Positions 28,701-35,473 of a DNA stretch of 55,470 nucleotides are shown here, piece by piece. Below the pieces are notes generated by a model. That model was given only the letters and a program-made list of their open reading frames with translations. It did not search any database and had not been told where the DNA came from. The stretch's first letter is position 1; every line of letters begins with the position of its first letter. The translations under genes were made by a program, and so were the position numbers. The DNA comes from an uncultured Erysipelotrichaceae bacterium. Lineage in GTDB: Bacteria > Bacillota_I > Bacilli_A > RF39 > UBA660. The DNA is taken from assembly GCA_902798815.1 (NCBI GenBank), contig CADBYH010000008.1, positions 1 to 55,470 of the forward strand. Direction: 5' to 3'.

Positions 28701-30357
28701 CCTTTGTTCCTTCTTTATTAAGAATTGGTTTATTTAAAGGATGTGACATTGCTCCTACTAAATTCAAGGCAGAGTTTAAAACTAGTTTTGTATCTGAGTC
28801 TAAAGTAATAACATATTTAATTCCTAGTTTTTTGCCATGTAAAGTATTAACATTAAAGTATTTATCCTCATCTACATATTCACCATATAAGATTTTACTA
28901 AAATGAACTAATGCTCCTCTTTTTCTTTCATATCCTATATATGAATTTTCATTTTTATTCCAAAGTCTTTTACGATACATGAAATAAAAGATTTCATTTT
29001 TATACTTTTTATTTAGTCTTTCTGCATATTCTTTTCCATATTTAGATAATTCACTATCAATTTCTAAAATTTTTTCTGATGCTTGTTTTGTATCTCCAAG
29101 TAATGTGAAATATAAATTATCAGTCTTATTAATTAAATAGAATGATTCTAATACATCAAACATTTCTTTTATTTTCTCAGTTGTTGAAACTATTGTTGGA
29201 ATTACTACCATTGTTTTAGCATCATCTGGAATTCCTTTTGAATAATCAATTTTATGAATAATATTTGTCGGAACAATATGTGTAAGTAATTGATTTATTA
29301 TTTGAATTACTAATTGACTAACTGGTATTAATAGAATTAAAAAACCTAGTATTCTAAATCTACCAAAGATCGTTGATATTAAAAAGCACAATATTAAAGT
29401 TATTGATAATTTTAATAATTCATATAAGAAAAACCTAGTTTTATTTTTCGTTTCTTTAAATAGTTTAAAACCAATATGTGATTCTTCATCAAATATTTTT
29501 TCTAAATAATCATATTCATTGCAATGTGCCTTTTTTGCAAGTTTTAATAATTGTTTTCTATATGATCTTTTAGATTCAATTGTCATATTTTTATAGACAT
29601 CATCTGTTAATAGTTTTTTCTCAGTTTTAGAAATCTTTTCATATAATTCTTCTACAGATAATTCTAAAAAATCTGATAAATCAGTAAATATATTTGATAC
29701 AAGTTCATTACTTTCTACTTTACTTTTATATTCTTCATTAATAATATCCTTTAAAATCATTTGTTTTTCTTTTAAATAATCATTTAAATCTTTAAAAATA
29801 ATAGAGTTATTTTCTGCCTTATATAATTGATTATTTATTTCAAATATATAATTCATATTATCTTTTGGATTAAATTTTGGTCCAATAAATGATTCAAGAG
29901 ATAATTCTTTTTTTGACCTAATAATATTATCTATTTCCTCATTATTAACAAGTTTTATATATTCATCTCTACAAAGAGTATTTAATCTTTCTGTATATAT
30001 AAAAGTCAATGTTGGAATAATATATTTTATTTCTTTATATGTCAAATTATGTTTTGTTTCTTTTTGATATAGTTTTAATTCATCTACCAAATATTTAAAA
30101 GAAATATTATAATTCTTTTTTGCAACAATATTTTTTAAGATATTATAATTACTGACAATAGTTTTTATATTTTTCTTAATTAATTTAATGTTGTTTTTTA
30201 TACCATCATTATGTTCTGCAAGAATATAATAATTGTCTATTAACCATTCATTTGTTATACCTACATACTTATGATTTTTTGTTTTTTCAACCAAAAAATT
30301 ATAATATTTTGTAATATCGTCAAAATCATTTTTAAAGTTCTTTATAATATTTGTCAT
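22732..30357 (-). CDS. Cyclic beta-1,2-glucan synthase (NdvB/Cgs type, GT84-GH94)
   Basis: A 2541-residue membrane enzyme. Residues 1-300 are a helical N-terminal part; membrane helices follow at about 309-362. The GT84 domain starts near 382 (TMVVIPTIVS), has YVITLDSDTKL near 514 and the RW motif in SRHHRWARGDTQ near 664; more membrane helices lie at about 700-745 and 830-875. The glycoamylase-like middle ends with YFAHHQGMGLLGI near 1240. The C-terminal GH94 phosphorylase part has NTPAPWSNVI near 1812, SGAFGYRDQLQDAMN near 2082, HWWHEKNHFGLRSRYKDDF near 2128, GGGDWNDGMNRVG near 2224 and GGWTWYTGSSGWFY near 2445. It builds linear and then cyclic beta-1,2-glucan from UDP-glucose. It forms its own transcript. 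Confidence 0.92.
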   Translation of the reverse strand: MTNIIKNFKNDFDDITKYYNFLVEKTKNHKYVGITNEWLIDNYYILAEHNDGIKNNIKLIKKNIKTIVSNYNILKNIVAKKNYNISFKYLVDELKLYQKETKHNLTYKEIKYIIPTLTFIYTERLNTLCRDEYIKLVNNEEIDNIIRSKKELSLESFIGPKFNPKDNMNYIFEINNQLYKAENNSIIFKDLNDYLKEKQMILKDIINEEYKSKVESNELVSNIFTDLSDFLELSVEELYEKISKTEKKLLTDDVYKNMTIESKRSYRKQLLKLAKKAHCNEYDYLEKIFDEESHIGFKLFKETKNKTRFFLYELLKLSITLILCFLISTIFGRFRILGFLILLIPVSQLVIQIINQLLTHIVPTNIIHKIDYSKGIPDDAKTMVVIPTIVSTTEKIKEMFDVLESFYLINKTDNLYFTLLGDTKQASEKILEIDSELSKYGKEYAERLNKKYKNEIFYFMYRKRLWNKNENSYIGYERKRGALVHFSKILYGEYVDEDKYFNVNTLHGKKLGIKYVITLDSDTKLVLNSALNLVGAMSHPLNKPILNKEGTKVIKGYGLMQPRIGVDIESTNKSLYSQIYAGIGGFDTYSAIVPNIYQDMFKEGSFVGKGIYDLEIFNKILADTLPDNLILSHDLLEGSYLRCGYVSDIELIDDFPSKFSVDVSRHHRWARGDTQIIGWLLPHVKSKTKPKVKNPINTFEKYKILDNIIRMFLNPMLLIILMLAFACKGYNSYILIGLVVLEITLSIIFYLRSKMTLRKKYIKNIYNKNLLFGGKSILTRSYISFATLPYYSKLYMDAFFRTLYRLFYSHKNLLNWTTAEDVSKSDKNKLSHYIKDFIINYIFAVIFVLIGILSSNYAAYVIAIIFLTAPFILWYISKDIKHNQLDLKEKEIKELKSLAYRTWKYFEDNLTEDNNYLIPDNYQENREQKLDSRTSPTALGYSLTAVVSAYELGFIEKDQAIDLLKKILKSIATLDKWHGHLYNWYDIKTKKVLNPYFVSTVDSGNLVASYIVVREFLEKLEEPELVSLCDKLITGTNFKKLYTKKHVFSIGYDENEGKLSDYNYNKFASESRLTSYLAICLGEVSYKHWFALDKSLTTYKGHKGLISWSGTAFEYYMPLLFMKNYPNTLLDESYNFAHMCQKDYIQHVSRKLPWGISESAYNELDNSLNYKYKAFATPYLKAKEEKENRIVVSPYSSLMVLDLYPKDVYDNINKFKSLNMYSEYGLYEAYDYDNKGVVKSYFAHHQGMGLLGITNYLKHGVIRDLFHSNIYIKTFEMLLKEKVQIRSSIDLKMAGYKKYDYQKEKIENDIRAFNYISYLPEMSVLSNKKYSLIMNDRGNSFSRYRTLQLNRYRKVTEQDYGIFMFAKDTKTNYVWSNTYAPMNFKPDKYEVIFAADKIKFIRRDASISTKTEIVVSKSHHAEIRKISFKNESLEDKELELTSYTEPILSENMDDISHKVFNSMFIKTEYDKETNSLIAKRKSRSEANINSYMVTRLIISDPQDDYSYETERSNFIGRGNTISTAKAINEKLTNYSGDNLDPVLSIRNKIIVPANDSVTVYLLVGFGRSREQINDIINKYSTKSVMDREFKISTLMNVIDTKNLNITGEDMRTYNIMLNYIYQTTRVSVNEERMNLLRKTALGQTGLWKFGVSGDRPIISLEINDISDMSFVHEILKLFEYFKSKSIFTDVIIINNEEGQSQKIIKKQIDDELYRIYTLNNFYHTPGMVTVIDKENITREDKSLLDIVPRIKFSTDEHSNLKDAVEALQKNNMISDYPKYQQEKNIKYENTEKLKYDNGYGGFKKNGKEYVIYNKNTPAPWSNVIANKNFGTIVTNNGCGFTYAYNSGEFKITSWTNEMVINDQSEGFKFNGKVFNPEVCTHGFGYSILESSTKELSHSVTEFVPVNDNIKVYLMKLTNNTEKNHKTNVEFWINPNFGNFEEKTSRHILTEFLGDDNYLKMRNVYSINYGDINVFMSSSEKIESAVCDKMLIKNININVDLAKGETKEIVFVLGCSLSDSQNLELIHKYTNIQNVKKELKNVKSYWDQTLSVIKVNTPDKSFDYVINGWYLYQTLSARIMAKAGFYQVSGAFGYRDQLQDAMNIALVNPAYTKKQILNNAAHQFEAGDVLHWWHEKNHFGLRSRYKDDFLWLVYATNYYINITGDYNILEEQVPYVSGEELGNYDNEKGIVFAYTEKTESLLEHCIKSLKLSMSSLGPHNIPLMGGGDWNDGMNRVGIKGKGESVWLGFFLYKIIADFIDMIKNTKLRVDLEELQKFNEKLKENLNSKTWDGEYYLRAFFDNGDKLGSNENSECKIDLISQSFSILSGVAPKDRIQKIITSVEERLIDRKINIIKLLTPAFEKTLNNPGYIMNYPKGIRENGGQYTHSVSWYLMALIKAGYHDRAYRYYKKINPINRAKNIETTNKYRVEPYVIAADIYSSESFKGRGGWTWYTGSSGWFYKVGVEDILGIHKNGDKLTLDPKIPISWDGFELEYTYMDTKYSIEVKKSQTEGLKLDGKTQQSKTIQLANDKKNHKILLTIK

Positions 30358-30440
30358 AACTATACACTCCCAGATTAATTATATCATACATTTGATACTC
30401 ATACTATAATTAAATATACTAAAATATTAAAAAATAATTA

Positions 30441-30475
30441 TAAAAAAAAGCAAGTTTTTAACACTTGCTTTTTAT
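30441..30475 (-). terminator. Terminator of the VanY-type gene
   Basis: Stem GCAAGT/ACTTGC (30450-30455 with 30463-30468) flanked by A- and T-runs; it can act in both directions. Similar to the terminator at 155-173. Confidence 0.85.
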
Positions 30476-31506
30476 TACCATCCAGTTCCAAAATTTTCTA
30501 ATTTTAATGATCCGTTTTTTGGATTTTGTCTTAACACTCCGACTCTATGGATACCTTTAATCCAACCTAATTCTTCATCATATTCTCCATCAGGGATTGT
30601 CAAATCAATAATATTTGCACCTTCCTTTGGTTGTATTTGATATATAACATCAAATGCTATATCATGTTTTCCTAATTTTAAAGATTTTATTGTTGAATCA
30701 TCTTTTGCATCCTTATATGTGTATATTTTCTTTACATTAAATCTTGAGTTAGTTATTTCATCTTTATATATTTTTTTATCAAATTCTTTTTGTAATTTCT
30801 TTTCTATTTGATATTTTGCTGCCTCAGGATTATTTACAAGATCTTTTTCTTGTCCCAAATATTCTTCAAAAGTAATATTTTTATCCATTATTTCTTTGGC
30901 AATTTTTTTATCTCCAACGTATCTTAAGTGCCATGGTTCATATGCATATCCTGTCACATTATCTCTTCCTTTAAGGTATCTTAAGATAAATCCATAATCT
31001 GCTAACTTTTTATGAATTTTAGAAAAAGTCTTTTTGTCTGCTATCATATCATCATTTTCATATACTAACTTTTTACCTTTTCTTAAACAGATATCTATTG
31101 CTAAACCTGTATGATGTTCAGAGTAACCAGGAACAGCAACATATTTTTTAACATATTCAAGTCCTTTTTCAGGATCAGCAGACCATTCATCCCATAATTT
31201 TTGTTGTTCTTTTACTGAACGATATACACTATCAAGTTCTATAGTAATACCTTCACTTTTTAAATCTTTTGCTAATTTTTTATATTGTTCATATGCTTCT
31301 TTCTCTACTTTTATATCTTCATCCCAAGCATTTTTTGCATTAACTAATTTAACATTTTTTTCCCAATCATCTGGTAATTGAGAATACTTATTTACTAAAA
31401 CTAAATAATCATAACCATTTCTGTTTGTTTTACTTTTAGTACATGCTGTTGCAAAAACTGAAACCAATAATAATATAATTGTAATTAATAAATATCTTTT
31501 TTTCAT
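30475..31506 (-). CDS. Lipoprotein D-alanyl-D-alanine carboxypeptidase (VanY, M15 family)
   Basis: A 343-residue lipoprotein; the signal ends LVSVFATACTKS with the lipobox Cys at about 22. The M15B domain has DSVYRSVKEQQKLW near 118, the zinc motif GYSEHHTGLAIDICL near 150 (SxHxxGxAxD), and YEPWHLRYVG near 215 (ExxH). It trims the terminal D-Ala of peptidoglycan outside the cell. A further C-terminal domain of about 120 residues follows (from EKKLQKEF), beta-rich, of unknown role. It follows a small lipoprotein gene by 15 bases. Confidence 0.9.
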   Translation of the reverse strand: MKKRYLLITIILLLVSVFATACTKSKTNRNGYDYLVLVNKYSQLPDDWEKNVKLVNAKNAWDEDIKVEKEAYEQYKKLAKDLKSEGITIELDSVYRSVKEQQKLWDEWSADPEKGLEYVKKYVAVPGYSEHHTGLAIDICLRKGKKLVYENDDMIADKKTFSKIHKKLADYGFILRYLKGRDNVTGYAYEPWHLRYVGDKKIAKEIMDKNITFEEYLGQEKDLVNNPEAAKYQIEKKLQKEFDKKIYKDEITNSRFNVKKIYTYKDAKDDSTIKSLKLGKHDIAFDVIYQIQPKEGANIIDLTIPDGEYDEELGWIKGIHRVGVLRQNPKNGSLKLENFGTGW

Positions 31507-31521
31507 ATTATCACTCCTTTT

Positions 31522-31908
31522 TTATTGTTTCTTGTATAATAATTCCTCTCCAAATGAATCATATATAATTATTCCTTCGTCCTTTATAGTGTATTTCATT
31601 TCAAAAGTATCTGGATCTTTATTATAATTTATATATAATTTACCTTTCTTTGTGTAATAATCTACATCTTTCTCCACAACATTATCTTCTACAGTCATTG
31701 TATAAGAACCTGTGCCATCTTTTTTAAATACGTATATACCACTTATTCCTTCATCTTCATATTTCCAAGTGCCAACAACTTTTGAGTCAATAGTTTTTTT
31801 AGATTCATTTGTTGTTTTATTTGACTTTTCATTTTTACATCCTGTTAGACTGATGATACAAATAACAATAATAATAGCAGTTAATAGAGTCTTTATACTT
31901 TTTCTCAC
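31522..31908 (-). CDS. Small lipoprotein with lipocalin-like domain
   Basis: A 128-residue lipoprotein. I choose the GTG at 31908 because AAAGGAG lies at proper spacing; an earlier ATG at 31935 lies upstream of that site. The signal RKSIKTLLTAIIIVICIISLTGC ends in a lipobox Cys. The mature part reads VVGTWKYEDEGISGIYVFKKDG and GSYTM, typical of small beta-barrel proteins that begin with GTW. It is upstream of the VanY-type gene in the same operon. Function unknown. Confidence 0.75.
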   Translation of the reverse strand: MRKSIKTLLTAIIIVICIISLTGCKNEKSNKTTNESKKTIDSKVVGTWKYEDEGISGIYVFKKDGTGSYTMTVEDNVVEKDVDYYTKKGKLYINYNKDPDTFEMKYTIKDEGIIIYDSFGEELLYKKQ

Positions 31909-31969
31909 AACGATTCTCCTTTCTACAATCATCATATCACATTGATTTTATTTTTAATATATTTTTTAA

Positions 31970-31998
31970 CAAAAAAAAACTCATGAAAATCATGAGTT
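31970..31998 (-). terminator. Terminator of tRNA-Ser
   Basis: Eight-base stem AACTCATG/CATGAGTT (31978-31985 with 31991-31998) followed by nine U in the minus transcript. Confidence 0.92.
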
Positions 31999-32008
31999 AT
32001 TTTTATAA

Positions 32009-32099
32009 TGGCGGAGTAGGAGAGATTTGAACTCTCGCGCCAGTTGCCCGACCTACACCCTTAGCAGGGGCGCCTCTTCAGCCTCTTGAGTACTACTCC
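32009..32099 (-). tRNA. tRNA-Ser (anticodon GCU)
   Basis: A 91-base class II tRNA with encoded CCA. The acceptor stem pairs GGAGTAG with CTACTCC, the discriminator is G, the anticodon loop is CTGCTAA giving GCU, and a long variable arm is present. It reads codons AGC and AGU. It lies downstream of the two WXG-like genes but has its own promoter and terminator. Confidence 0.95.
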
Positions 32100-32118
32100 A
32101 ATTTGCGTCCGCACATAT

Positions 32119-32147
32119 ATTATCACATTATACAATAAAAATGTCAA
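32119..32147 (-). promoter_or_regulatory. Promoter of tRNA-Ser
   Basis: On the minus strand TTGACA (32147..32142), a 17-base spacer and GATAAT (32124..32119), about 20 bases before the tRNA. Confidence 0.75.
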
Positions 32148-32155
32148 CTATTTAA

Positions 32156-32431
32156 TTAGTTATCTTCCTTTTTAAAAGATGATATAAATAGTTCTAAATT
32201 ATCTACTTGATTTTGAAAAGTCATAATTGATGTAGGAATATCTTCTTTTAAATAATCCCATTTTTTCTTGAATAACTCTCCACTATTTCCATCAAGTATT
32301 CCTACTCCACTATTAATATTCTCATCTATTATCGAATCTATACATAACAAATTACTTTTCACTTTTTCTGATAGTTCTTTTATCTTTATTAATGATTTTT
32401 CTAATTCTGCATAATCAATTTTTTCTTGCAT
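32156..32431 (-). CDS. WXG100-like small protein (second of a pair)
   Basis: A 91-residue helical protein without signal peptide. The turn between helices reads GVGILDGNSGELFKKKWDYL, the place where ESX proteins have WxG, here without the Trp. Size and two-helix layout fit the WXG100 group. I start at MQEKID (32431), 6 bases after AGAGGG; the upstream ATG at 32449 would overlap the previous gene. It follows the other small helical gene by 10 bases, so the two likely form a heterodimer, possibly a type VII secretion substrate or partner pair. Confidence 0.5.
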   Translation of the reverse strand: MQEKIDYAELEKSLIKIKELSEKVKSNLLCIDSIIDENINSGVGILDGNSGELFKKKWDYLKEDIPTSIMTFQNQVDNLELFISSFKKEDN

Positions 32432-32441
32432 TATTATCCCT

Positions 32442-32741
32442 CTATTCAAAATTATTTTTTATTATTTCTGTTTTTTCTTCAAGTTCATTATTTTTTATAG
32501 TAATATTTGTTATTAATTGCTTTATCATTTCTGATAATTCTTTTAGTCTTGGTGATTTTTCGTTATATTTATCTTTAAAATCATTAAATATTGATCTATC
32601 TGTTGTTCCCCATATCAATTCTAAATGATTAATTTCTGCTTCTAGTTCATTTATAGAATTATTATAATTCTCATAATGTTTATTCAAATTATCAATGATT
32701 TCATTTAATTTTGTATTGTCAAACGCTAACTCATCTTTCAT
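32442..32741 (-). CDS. WXG100-like small protein (first of a pair)
   Basis: A 99-residue helical protein. The helix-turn-helix centre reads LELIWGTTDRSIFNDFKDKY with a Trp-Gly pair in the WXG position and an F/Y pattern after it; the rest is coiled coil ending ELEEKTEIIKNNFE. No signal peptide. Together with the next gene it resembles a WXG100 pair. No EccC-type ATPase or other type VII secretion component is nearby, so a role in secretion is inferred from family resemblance only. Confidence 0.55.
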   Translation of the reverse strand: MKDELAFDNTKLNEIIDNLNKHYENYNNSINELEAEINHLELIWGTTDRSIFNDFKDKYNEKSPRLKELSEMIKQLITNITIKNNELEEKTEIIKNNFE

Positions 32742-32785
32742 ATTATCACTCCATATTAATTATATCAGATAATTTCTTATTGCAA

Positions 32786-32813
32786 AATAAAAACCTCTAC
32801 ATTATGTAGAAGT
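32786..32813 (-). terminator. Terminator of the tRNA Ile-Asn-Glu cluster
   Basis: Stem CCTCTACAT/ATGTAGAAG-type pairing around 32794-32812 and a U-rich tract in the minus transcript. Confidence 0.82.
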
Positions 32814-32829
32814 TCATTTAAGTACATAT

Positions 32830-32906
32830 TGGTGACGAGTACGGAATTCGAATCCGTGAATGCTGCCGTGAAAGGGCAGTGTGTTAAGCCGCTTCACCAA
32901 CTCGCC
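32830..32906 (-). tRNA. tRNA-Glu (anticodon UUC)
   Basis: 77 bases with encoded CCA. Acceptor GGCGAGT pairs with ACTCGTC; the anticodon stem CTGCC/GGCAG closes the loop CTTTCAC, giving UUC. Last gene of a three-tRNA transcript. Confidence 0.95.
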
Positions 32907-32909
32907 ATA

Positions 32910-32986
32910 TGGCGCCCCAACTAGGACTTGAACCTAGGACCCCTTGATTAACAGTCAAGTGCTCTAACCAACTGAGCTATTGAGGC
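32910..32986 (-). tRNA. tRNA-Asn (anticodon GUU)
   Basis: 77 bases with encoded CCA. Acceptor GCCTCAA pairs with TTGGGGC; the anticodon stem CTTGA/TCAAG closes CTGTTAA, giving GUU. Three bases separate it from tRNA-Glu and from tRNA-Ile. Confidence 0.95.
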
Positions 32987-32989
32987 ATA

Positions 32990-33066
<77 letters not shown>

Positions 33067-33171
33067 GTGATGCACATGTACTTAATAAGTTTACAACAAA
33101 TTTGATAAATTTGCAACTAAAAAATGATTTTTTTAACTAGATTTTTAGTAATAATCTCAAATTGCAAATAT

Positions 33172-33201
33172 AGAATACTATAATTATTTATGTAAAGTCA
33201 A
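33172..33201 (-). promoter_or_regulatory. Promoter of the tRNA Ile-Asn-Glu cluster
   Basis: On the minus strand TTGACT (33201..33196), an 18-base spacer and TATTCT (33177..33172), followed by a leader of about 100 bases before tRNA-Ile. Confidence 0.55.
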
Positions 33202-33262
33202 GTTTTTTTGTATATTATATGAATAATATTTGCTGTTTAATACATATTTTTTCGAAAAACTC

Positions 33263-33291
33263 TTGTAAATATTAGTTTTTTGAGATAAAAT
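33263..33291 (+). promoter_or_regulatory. Promoter of tRNA-Lys
   Basis: TTGTAA (33263-33268), a 17-base spacer and TAAAAT (33286-33291), about 20 bases before the tRNA. It is divergent from the tRNA-Ile cluster promoter. Confidence 0.7.
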
Positions 33292-33311
33292 AGTTATGCA
33301 GTTTGAGAAGC

Positions 33312-33387
33312 GGGGCGTTAGCTCAGTTGGTAGAGCAACTGACTCTTAATCAGTGGGTCTAGGGTTCGAATCCCTAACGCCCCACCA
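33312..33387 (+). tRNA. tRNA-Lys (anticodon CUU)
   Basis: 76 bases with encoded CCA. Acceptor GGGGCGT pairs with ACGCCCC; the anticodon arm CTGACTCTTAATCAG gives CUU, which reads AAG, a rare lysine codon in such AT-rich DNA. Confidence 0.95.
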
Positions 33388-33400
33388 TTGGTAATTAAAA

Positions 33401-33424
33401 AGATAGTTTATACTATCTTTTTTT
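33401..33424 (+). terminator. Terminator of tRNA-Lys
   Basis: Seven-base stem AGATAGT/ACTATCT (33401-33407 with 33412-33418), loop TTAT, then seven T. Confidence 0.92.
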
Positions 33425-33425
33425 A

Positions 33426-33455
33426 TAAAAAAACATATAACTTTTTGTTATATGT
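33426..33455 (-). terminator. Terminator of the 90-residue membrane protein gene
   Basis: Nine-base stem ACATATAAC/GTTATATGT (33433-33441 with 33447-33455) with loop of five and seven U in the minus transcript. Confidence 0.92.
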
Positions 33456-33456
33456 T

Positions 33457-33729
33457 TTATTTTTCATCTTTTCCAAAACTTATACTACATAATAGTACGT
33501 ATAAAATAGTAAATACACTAAATACTGCAAAGATTATTGGAACCATTAAACTTCCTAAATCAAACGGAGTTAACTCCCCTCTTCCAAATCCTGCAATAAT
33601 AAATATTTTCGCTGTTGAATATGAATACAAAATTGAAAATATCAAACTTAGTAATAATCCTATTATAATTGTTTTTTTAACAGGTATTTCTAGTACTGCT
33701 TCTTTTTTTGTTGACACATTCTTACTCAC
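33457..33729 (-). CDS. Small membrane protein, unknown
   Basis: A 90-residue protein with a short cytoplasmic N-terminus (SKNVSTKKEAVLE) and two membrane helices (about 18-38 and 58-82). It starts with GTG at 33729, preceded by AAAGGATGG at proper spacing. Convergent with the tRNA-Lys gene and followed by a strong terminator. I do not recognise a family. Confidence 0.6.
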   Translation of the reverse strand: MSKNVSTKKEAVLEIPVKKTIIIGLLLSLIFSILYSYSTAKIFIIAGFGRGELTPFDLGSLMVPIIFAVFSVFTILYVLLCSISFGKDEK

Positions 33730-33786
33730 AAAAGCACCATCCTTTCTATTTTATTATAACATTTTTTTGTTGAATGTCATTATTTT

Positions 33787-34212
33787 TTAGATATCTTTTT
33801 CTGTTATTATTGTTATATTATTCTTTTTTAATAGTTGAACTGTTATACCATCTCCATCAATTATTTTTCCAGAAAATGTTCCATCATAAATTTTATTCAA
33901 ACCACATGAAGGAGATTTTGCTTTTAAAAGTGCTGTTTTTACATTTAGTAATTTAGCTATTTTCAAAACTTCTTGAGCGCCTTTATTAAAATAGTCTGTT
34001 ACATCTTCTCCTGATTTATTATAAACTTTGTTTTCTTTTATTTCTGCTGGTAATCTAGGTGTACAAAGACCTCCATATACTTCTGGACATATTGGTATTA
34101 CTTCTTTATCTTTTAAATAATCAATAACGTTTTTATTTAGATTGTTACCGCCATCATATTTACAGTTAATTCCTAGTAAACAGGCACTTACTAATATTTT
34201 TTCTTTTGACAT
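33787..34212 (-). CDS. DUF523 family protein
   Basis: A 141-residue protein. The N-terminal VSACLLGINCKYDGGNN and the central KSPSCGLNKIYDGTFSGKII are the two conserved Cys-containing motifs of the DUF523 family, whose function is unknown; related domains bind or handle tRNA-type sulfur modification, but that is not established here. The ATG at 34212 has no clear ribosome site and lies just after the U-run of the ddl hairpin. Confidence 0.85.
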   Translation of the reverse strand: MSKEKILVSACLLGINCKYDGGNNLNKNVIDYLKDKEVIPICPEVYGGLCTPRLPAEIKENKVYNKSGEDVTDYFNKGAQEVLKIAKLLNVKTALLKAKSPSCGLNKIYDGTFSGKIIDGDGITVQLLKKNNITIITEKDI

Positions 34213-34231
34213 ATTATAAAAAAGAAAAGTT

Positions 34232-35461
34232 TTATTTCAACTTTCCTTTTGCTCCTTTCATACCTTTTGTACCTAGTGATGATGCAAATCCTGCAAGAAT
34301 ATTTGTTTCAAAAGAATGAGTCTTACTTGTTCTCTTTTTATAATCTTTTATTCCAATTTGAATCATTTCATCTAGTACTTTAGTAAATTCAATATTTTTT
34401 GCTTCCCATAAATAGAATGCTAGACTTCCTGGAATTGAATTGATTTCATTGATATATACTTTGTTTTTCTTTGTATCTATTAAGAAGTCTATTCTTGAAT
34501 TTCCTGAACTACCTAATGCTTTAAATGCTTCTTTTGCAATTGTTTCAATTTCTTCTCTCATATCTTTGCTTATATCTGCTGGTAATTTTCTATTAGCAGA
34601 TGCCATACCTTTTGATGAAGCTTTTGTTGGGATTTTTACTCCACCTTTTAGTTTTCCTTTTCCACCACCGATATATTTATCTGAATATGTTAAGAATTTA
34701 TTAGTTGATAAAACTTCTTCAATTTCACTTACTTTTTGATGATCATAGTTACCCATAACTGCAATATTAACTTCTTTTAAATCATTTACTACTTCTTCAA
34801 CAATTATTTTTGAATCATACTGCATTGCTTCTTCAATTCCATCTTTTAATGCTTCTTCATCTTCACAAACACTTATTCCAACACTTGATCCTGTTGTTGC
34901 TGGTTTAACAATTAATGGATACTTTATCTTTTCTGCTTTTTTAATAACAGTTTCTGGATCTTCTCTATAATCGACGTCATAGAACCAAATGTATTTTGTC
35001 ATTGGAAGAGATGCTCCCTTCCAGATATCTTTCATAATTGCTTTATCTTGTCCTGCTACTGATGCATAGACATTTGAACCTACATATGGAATTCCAATAG
35101 TTTGTAAATATCCTTGTAATACACCATCTTCAACATTAGTTCCATGAACAATTGGAAATGCTATATCTATTTCATTTACTACACTTTTGAATAATCCTTT
35201 TTTCTTTTGTAATACATAACTTCCATTTCTATAATATAAAACTACATTATTACTATAATTTTTTATTAAATTAAAATCTTGGTATACATCAATATCTCTT
35301 AGCATTTCTCCTGTATACCATTCTCTTTCTTTAGTAATATAGATTGGAATTATTTCATATTTTTCCTCATCCATTTTATTCATTGCTTGGATTGCAGTAA
35401 TAATACTAATTTCGTGTTCTACTGATTCCCCACCAAATATTACACCTACTCTAATTTTCAT
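34232..35461 (-). CDS. ddl: D-alanine--D-alanine ligase with Gly/Lys-rich insert
   Basis: A 409-residue ATP-grasp ligase that joins two D-Ala for peptidoglycan. Motifs: GGESVEHEISI near residue 10, PIVHGTNVEDG near 97 (catalytic Glu-x-x-Glu type), KPATTGSSVGIS near 184, and the C-terminal RIDFLID / INEINSIPGSLAFYLW near 325-352. It is longer than usual because of a Gly/Lys-rich insertion (GGGKGKLKGGVKIPTKASSK) near residue 265-285 and a C-terminal tail ending GAKGKLK. It follows a MurF-type gene by 12 bases, so both act in UDP-MurNAc-pentapeptide synthesis. Confidence 0.92.
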   Translation of the reverse strand: MKIRVGVIFGGESVEHEISIITAIQAMNKMDEEKYEIIPIYITKEREWYTGEMLRDIDVYQDFNLIKNYSNNVVLYYRNGSYVLQKKKGLFKSVVNEIDIAFPIVHGTNVEDGVLQGYLQTIGIPYVGSNVYASVAGQDKAIMKDIWKGASLPMTKYIWFYDVDYREDPETVIKKAEKIKYPLIVKPATTGSSVGISVCEDEEALKDGIEEAMQYDSKIIVEEVVNDLKEVNIAVMGNYDHQKVSEIEEVLSTNKFLTYSDKYIGGGKGKLKGGVKIPTKASSKGMASANRKLPADISKDMREEIETIAKEAFKALGSSGNSRIDFLIDTKKNKVYINEINSIPGSLAFYLWEAKNIEFTKVLDEMIQIGIKDYKKRTSKTHSFETNILAGFASSLGTKGMKGAKGKLK

Positions 35462-35473
35462 TATTAATCCCTC

